Below are positions 58,322 through 64,000 of a stretch of 64,000 nucleotides of DNA, one piece after another; positions within the stretch are counted from its first letter, which is position 1; each line of letters opens with the position of its first letter. The stretch lies in the NCBI GenBank assembly GCA_024734495.1, contig JALMQS010000225.1, positions 18,366,573 to 18,430,572 on the forward strand, given 5' to 3'. Position numbers and translations under genes: made by a program. Below the pieces are notes generated by a model. That model was not told where the DNA came from and ran no database searches. It was given only the letters and a program-made list of their open reading frames with translations. This DNA comes from Forficula auricularia. Taxonomy: Eukaryota; Arthropoda; Insecta; Dermaptera; Forficulidae.

Positions 58322-59545
58322 GGCCATCCTATATATTCATATTTTTATAATAAACGAATTTTAGATTACCCTGTATATCCATATTTTTATACTAAATGAA
58401 TTTTAGTCCATCCTGTATATTCATATTTTTATAGTAAATGAATTTTAGTCCATCCTGTATATCCATATTTTTATACTAAATAATTTTAGTCCACCCTGTA
58501 TATTCATATTTTTATAATAAATGAATTTAGTCCAACTTGTATTTCCATATTTTTATTCTAAATGAATTAGTCCATCCACATTCATATGTTTATAATAAAT
58601 GAATTTTAGTCCACCCTGTATATCCATATTTTTATGGCTTGGAATGAATTTAGTCCATCCTATTTATTCATATTTTTATAATAAATGAATTTTAGTCCAC
58701 CTGTATATTCATAATTCTTATACTAAATGAATTTTAGTCCATCCTGTATTTCATATTTTTATACTAACAATTTATAGACCATCCTGTATATACATATTTT
58801 TATACTAATGAATTTTTAGTCCACCCTGTATATCCATATTTTTATACTAAATGAATTTTAGTCCATCCTGTATATTCATATTTTTATAATAAATGAATTT
58901 TAGTCCATCCTGTATATCCAAATTTTTATACTAAATGAATTTTAGCCCACCCTGTATATCCATATTTTTATGTTAAATGAATTTTAGTCCATCCCTTTAT
59001 ATTCATATTTTTATAATAAATAAATTTTAGTCCACCCTGTATATTCATATTTTTATAATAAATGAATTTTAGTCCATCCTATATATTCATATTTTTATAC
59101 TAAATGAATTTTAGTCCAACCTGTATATTCATATTTTTATAATAAATGAATTTTAGTCCACCTGTATATTCATATTTTTATACTAAATGAATTTTAGTCC
59201 ATCCTGTATATTCATATTTTTATAATAAATGAATTTTAGTCCATCCTGTATATTCATATTTTTATATTAAATGAATTTTAGTCCATCCCGTATATTCATA
59301 TTTTTATACTAAATGAATTTTAGTCCATCCTGTATATTCATATTTTTATAGTAAATGAATTTTAGTCCATTCTGTATATTCATATTTTTATACTAAATGA
59401 ATTTTAGTCCATCCTGTATATTCATATTTTTATAATAAATGAATTTTAGTCCACCTGTTTATTCATATTTTTATAGTAAATGAATTTTAGTCCACCCTGT
59501 ATAATCATATTTTATAGCAAATGCATTTTTGAACACCTTGTATAG
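58322..59545. repeat. 42-bp satellite array 2
   Basis: About 29 units of the same 42-bp repeat as array 1, with more unit-length changes and no clean 210-bp higher order. It abuts the promoter region of P450 B and marks the right boundary of duplication copy B. Confidence 0.92.
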
Positions 59546-60005
59546 TATAATGTTAATTATATTGTGTAATCAATTAAATAAACAACCAGTTAGTACAAGA
59601 GAAAGTATGTTTTAGGAAGCTAGAAAGTACCCTTGTAACGTTTGTCTTACCTTTAGCTAGCTGGCTGGCGAGAATCTCTTTTCTCTCTGCCTGCCTGGCC
59701 TCAACTGAGCCCTTTTATTCAAAGGAACGCAATGGAAAATATTTATTTATTTCATATCAATTTCCTTGAATTACGATAAAAAGAATTCCAATTAAATATT
59801 TCTATTCATTTTTATTAACTAAATGAAATATAATGTACACACGGGAGATGGATCAAAACAGTAGGGATGTAATCAGTTTGTGTGTGTCGGGGGTGGGGCT
59901 ATTGATTTGTTTTAATTTAAAAAAAATCTAATTCCAATAACCCAAAGTCGAAAAATCGTAGAAAGTTCATTTTGGTGCCATAATGTATTTCTAAAATCAA
60001 TCGTC
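59546..60005. other. Spacer, nothing recognised
   Basis: Unique-looking sequence with a short ctagctggctggc stretch. No coding or repeat call is supported. Confidence 0.45.
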
Positions 60006-60364
60006 TGCCTTCGTGGTGTAATGGTCAGAACAACTGACTGGCAACCCGGAGGACTCGGGTTCGATTCCCGGCTATACCCAGACATTTTTTCTGTAAGTAT
60101 AGGGTCTGGTAATAAAAATTAAGTGGGAGATAAATTTAACCGAATTTATCGCGCGGAGAATTTACCACTGCTCGAAGCCCCTAAAACCTTAGTAAATTGG
60201 ATATTGAATTGTATCTAAGTTTCTGAGAATGGCTCGTGATCCCGGCTTCTTTTCCTTCTACTCTGTTCTTTTCACGATGGAGGGGCCAGCCCATACAGGC
60301 CTTTAGGGGATCCACCTTCTGGTGTATCTCCTTCTCACATCAATATCATTAAAAAAAAAAAAAA
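60006..60364 (+). mobile_element. tRNA-derived SINE with LINE-like 3' tail
   Basis: The head 60006-60079 has TGGTGTAATGG (A-box-like) and GGGTTCGATTCCCGG (B box and full T arm). The acceptor stem does not close. The body runs to 60300. The tail (ttctggtgtatctccttctc, then atcaatatcattaaaaa) parallels the J2 LINE 3' end at 26525-26585 (ttggtgcaacttcttcttg, then atcaatatcatta). Mobilisation by that LINE is inferred. Confidence 0.8.
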
Positions 60365-60664
60365 TAAATAACTGATAAGATTTTCTAGTTTAAGAACTTT
60401 TAGTTCAAATGTGCAAGAAAAAGATTTTTCCGTTTCCCCATGTGCAAGACCCAAGAAAACAAACAATCACAACACAGAGAACAATCACAATTAATTGATC
60501 ATTTCTCTCCTGGACTAAAACCTGTCAGAACTTGTCTTTTAAATCGTTGCTCGATCTTAGATGTCAATAGATAATGGGATTGTCAGGGATTATTATATCC
60601 GTGATCTTTTTAAAAAATAAATTATCATTCCTCATATCCTTCTTTAATCTCATTCTATTTATAC
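60365..60664. other. Spacer, nothing recognised
   Basis: AT-rich sequence between the SINE and the hAT remnant. Confidence 0.45.
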
Positions 60665-61305
60665 CAGGGCTGTCCAACCCGTGGCCCAATATAAAGTCAT
60701 AATATTCATTAAAACATTGAGATTTATATGTACGGTACAACTAGAAAACAACAATTTGGCCTGATAATTAATTGTTTTTCCCTAAAAAGAAATCTGAAAA
60801 TCTACTGTGAAGTTTTCGAAAAATAAATAGGCTAATTTTAAATTTTGAATATGGATTTAGATTTCAAATTTTCCGAAAAAATAATCATCATTTTGGTCTA
60901 TTTTCGACTCTATTTTCATTAAAAATAAATTTTCTACTTGCAAACTTTCGGATCGGATGTTCTAAAAGAACAATTTGATACCGATCTGAAAGAAAATTTA
61001 AATTTTGTCTCTATATTAGAATTTTATACTAATTATCTAGCCAGGAAAAAATATAAACAAATACTAATACATAATATCACTTTTTGTAAGTATTACATAT
61101 ACAAGAAGCTATTTTCAAGCATAAAATTTACGAAAAGTAAAATTAGAAGCTCACTATGGGCTAAAAAAATAATAAATTTCTTATTTATACATTATTAACT
61201 ATATTTTTGGATAACAAAAAATATCATTAGAATTATAATATTTTATCCGCGATAATTTTTTTCTTCAAATATGGCCCGTGTAAGACAAAAGGTTGGACAC
61301 CCCTG
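60665..61305 (+). mobile_element. hAT remnant with transposase C-terminus
   Basis: TIRs CAGGGCTGTCCAACCCGTGG and the inverse of CAGGGGTGTCCAACC. The plus frame 60938-61198 reads FGSDVLKEQFDTDL, LEFYTNYLARKKYKQI and LFSSIKFTKSKIRSSL, the decayed hAT dimerisation region (CEQLFSxMKxxKSKxRSxL). Flanking 8-mers match only partly. Confidence 0.75.
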
Positions 61306-61664
61306 ACTTACGCGATTCATTTACTTAAAAATAAAGACATTAAAAAACTAAAGTTTAAAGTTAATTTATCTAAAAACAATATATTGATAAGAATACCATT
61401 TAATTTTTAGTCCTAAAAATAGTAAGATGTTCCTGAAAAGGTGTGTATGAAGCAGATATATTAAAAATATTATTTATTTATTAATAAAAGATGCAAGAAA
61501 TTATATTTATTATCAAATAAGTACAACATCTTGTTGAGTTTCCTCTCGCATTTCAGAAAGATGTGAGGAGGGAAATTTTAGGAGTTGGGTTAAAAGAATT
61601 AACATCAAATAAAATATTTTTAATATTAAATTAAAATATAAATAAAAATTTATTTTATACACTA
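61306..61664. other. 3' flank of P450 C
   Basis: AT-rich. Not similar to the 3' flanks of copies A and B, which fits an older paralogue. Confidence 0.4.
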
Positions 61665-61831
61665 TTATAAATCATCTCTTTTAATCAGTATTGTTGATAA
61701 CGAGCGACTCGGTTTCAGGGTGATTTCGGTAACAACTCCTACATTTTCGGGTTTGTCCAAAGATTTCACTCGATATTTCGTAAATAAAGCCGCCAATACG
61801 AGTTTCATTTCAATCATTGCAAATTTTTGTC
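61665..61831 (-). CDS. Third CYP4-type P450 (copy C), last exon only
   Basis: 167 nt from TTTCAG to TAA, the same length and phase as exon 12 of copies A and B. It encodes [20 protein letters not shown], then VKSLDKPENVGVVTEITLKP and SRSLSTILIKRDDL. It shares most residues with A and B but has replacements near the C-terminus. The intron is unrelated. Exon 11 (haem loop) is not found up to 64000, so the gene continues right of the window. The reading frame is intact. Confidence 0.88.
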
Positions 61832-61976
61832 CTGAAATAAAAATGAAAAAAACAAAAACATTTAAAAAAAATATAATTTACTTAATTTGGATTTTTTATT
61901 AAAGCCAGCGGAAATGATATAGGTAGATTGCTTCTCACTGCATTTATCAACCCATATAAATGTATATATGTTTAAT

Positions 61977-62975
61977 CGAATGTTTTCTACATTTGATTCA
62001 ATCGCAAATCAAATGTAGGGAATTTTTTTCAAATATTGAGTGAAAATAATATCTGACTTATATATTTCTAACTTGAAATAATGATGTTAAATAAATTTAT
62101 AATTTTTTTCATTAATATACCAAAGAATAATTGATATACCTATCAATGAGAATTATTTTGACCGCGCTTATTTGAAAAATATATTTATCGCGAGACTACT
62201 GCGGATGACGCTATTGGAGTCTGCGGAGTCTTAAGTCTGGACCAAGAGAGAAAAAGATGTGATCACTAGCTACAATCCAACGTCATTTGGCGCATGACAT
62301 TAGGATGGATCACCAAATGAATTTGAAATCTCAGATGTTATACTATATATTCAATCTCCCAGTCCAGATCGCTTGATCTATTAGCATGTATTAGAAAATC
62401 ATAAGATGGTGTCATCTATTAAATCCGATGGAATGGAATATTTTTAATTATATGTCAGAGGGGTTGTTTTTCACCCCCTCGGGAATCGAACCCGAGGGCC
62501 AGTAACAGCAATCCGGGCCACCTGGCTCACCTGCAGGATGCGAACCTCTCTGGCATATGTACACGCGTGGAACGGGTGAAAAACAACCCCTCTAACATAT
62601 AATTAAAAATATTCCATTCCATCGTATCTAATAGATGACACCATCTTATGATTTTCTAGTAAATTTGAATCTATTACCATCGGCAAATTAATATCTTTCA
62701 TATTAGCATGTATGTTAGATGCTTGTCATTAATTAATCGAATGTTTTCTACATTTGATTCAATCGCGAATCAAATGTAGGGAATTTTTGTCAAATATTGA
62801 GTGAAAATAATATCTGACATATATTCCAGTCCAGGCTTAAGATTCCGCAGACTCCAATAGCGTCATCCGCGCGATAAATATATTTTTCAAATAAGCGCGG
62901 TCAAAATAATTCTCATTGATATATCAATTATTCTTTGATATATTAATGAGGAAAATTATAAATTTATGTATATAT
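61977..62975. repeat. Nested repeat cluster in P450 C intron
   Basis: An 84-bp direct repeat (61977-62060 and 62738-62821, tttctacatttgattcaatc) precedes a 140-bp inverted pair: 62095-62240 is the inverse of 62828-62975 (gactccaatagcgtcatccg). Within lies the tRNA-like fold-back at 62392-62665. Confidence 0.75.
62392..62665 (-). repeat. Fold-back with tRNA-like core, copy 3 (best preserved)
   Basis: About 85-bp arms (aaaatcataagatggtgtca and its inverse) enclose about 95 bp. On the minus strand the interior reads GTGAGCCAGGTGGCCCGG (A-box-like) and CTCGGGTTCGATTCCCGAGG, a perfect T arm with B box. It is thus a SINE-like pol III unit embedded in a hairpin. Degraded relatives are at 13186 and 38941. 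Confidence 0.7.
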
Positions 62976-63284
62976 GTTTATTTGCATCAAGGAGAGGACA
63001 ACCTGATTGATTTCTTCTTATAATATATTCGTAGCTTGCACTTAGGGAGACAAAGTTCAGGCGAAATGAGATATGATCACAAAGATTGGAAGCTTAATAT
63101 TATCAATATTATCTTTGTGAAAACGAATATGTGGAACTTCAAAATCACATAAGAATGCTAAAGTGCATTTTCAGTTGATGAGGACTATCAGCAGACATGT
63201 GGTCAAACACTGTCTGGTATAGAGTAAAAAAAAAAAAATAGGTATATTTATTTTTTTGAAGAAAATAAAACATAACTGAGAATC
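62976..63284. other. Intron of P450 C, nothing recognised
   Basis: AT-rich with an A run at 63227-63238. No feature was found. Confidence 0.45.
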
Positions 63285-63545
63285 AAACATACCTATTTAT
63301 TATAGAGAATTTAAAAATATTTAAAAGTGATACGTCTGACTGTTTTACAGAGCTAAACGCATCAAAATTGATCTCGACTGATGTTGTCGCTTCACGTAAA
63401 CACTTTTCTAAATGAACATCAGTAATCCGTGATCTCACTTGTAATTTGATATGCTTCATACAAAGCTGGTGAAAAATTATACTAGTCAGATTTTCAGCAC
63501 CTGTCAACGCAACCCGTAATGCAGGGCGTTCTATTTGAATGCATA
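63285..63545 (-). pseudogene. hAT transposase C-terminal fragment
   Basis: The minus frame reads MKHIKLQVRSRITDVHLEKC, then LREATTSVEINFDAF, matching the terminal KSKYRSRLTDEHLxxCLRxA block of ZBED5/GTF2I-type hAT transposases. No TIR is identified. It lies in the intron of P450 C. Confidence 0.7.
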
Positions 63546-64000
63546 CCCTTCACATTACAGGCGCGCCGCTGAATTACTTCAATCAAAGATTTGCTTAACT
63601 CTGTCAAAAACACAACTACATGTCTTTCTGTATCTTTTAGCCAGCCGTGAAATCAAACAAAAATTAAAGAAAAAGTTGAAACTTTTTCATGACTACGTAT
63701 GCCCACTAAGGTGGTTCTTATTTTGGGTATTTTCAAATTTTTACGCTGACTCAGGCTCATATGGTTCGAATTAAATAAAAAAAATATTCCCCAAGTTTCA
63801 AGTCTCTATCTAAATTTTAATCTGTCCAGCGATGCAAGTTTCCCACTTAAATAACATGGGGTTTTTGAACAATCAATTTATTATTCCGTCCAAAGTAATG
63901 GTTCAAAAAATCTGAAACTCTGTAGACTTTATTCTTATAATAGTAGCCATCTCTCAGAATGTTTACAGATTTTTGGCTAATATAATTTTGGAGTCTATAA
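63546..64000. other. Right edge, nothing recognised
   Basis: A plus open frame (63535-63774) has no recognised similarity. No P450 exon was found before the window end. Confidence 0.4.

Noticed and set aside
60006..60079. Functional tRNA gene
   Set aside because: The T arm and B box are good, but the acceptor stem does not pair and the unit has a SINE body and A-rich tail.
62475..62560. Functional tRNA gene on the minus strand
   Set aside because: Perfect T arm but no closed acceptor stem, and it lies inside a repeated fold-back.

Overview
The window is AT-rich eukaryotic nuclear DNA, almost certainly from an insect. It has split genes with GT-AG introns, a CYP4-family cytochrome P450 cluster, a mitochondrial-type polynucleotide phosphorylase gene, and a dense set of arthropod-type transposons (Penelope-like, Jockey-like and RTE-like non-LTR elements, hAT, mariner, tRNA-derived SINEs, fold-back elements). 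The order of insect cannot be settled from the sequence. All host genes recognised here lie on the minus strand.

Layout, left to right. Positions 869-7087 hold the first four exons of PNPT1 (N-terminus at 7087; the C-terminal part lies left of the window). Its long intron carries a mariner fold-back and a Penelope-like inverted cassette split by a LINE. Positions 7088-12815 are intergenic: two AACCGACTTC fold-back elements and the C-terminal GIY-YIG part of a Penelope-like element (PLE). Positions 12818-31930 and 38546-58321 are two copies of one segmental duplication, each holding a 12-exon CYP4-type P450. Copy A reads as an intact 495-aa gene (15095-31797). Copy B keeps 11 intact exons, but its exon 1 carries a +1 frameshift and has lost the splice donor. 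Between the copies lie a 42-bp satellite, fold-backs and a broken Jockey-like element that itself contains a younger LINE. Past copy B come a second satellite array, a tRNA-derived SINE, a hAT remnant and the last exon of a third, more diverged P450 (61665-61831) whose other exons lie right of the window.

The P450s are predicted ER monooxygenases. PNPT1 is a predicted mitochondrial 3'-5' exoribonuclease. No functional link between them is implied beyond adjacency. Introns and spacers are built largely from nested transposons, and differences between copies A and B give a relative order of insertions.

The most unusual signal is a set of small hammerhead-ribozyme-like units (CUGANGA, stem II, GAAACGUY, no usable stem III). 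They sit in inverted or tandem cassettes at 178-755, 3105-4512, 14090-14396 and 39805-40110, with a degenerate unit next to the PLE GIY-YIG relic at 12070-12125. At 383-448 and 4421-4476 the flanks form a convincing stem I around the core. Other points of interest are fold-back elements enclosing a tRNA-like segment, a SINE sharing the 3' tail of a resident LINE, repeated hAT insertion at a palindromic CTCTAGAG target, and a 210-bp higher-order repeat in the satellite.
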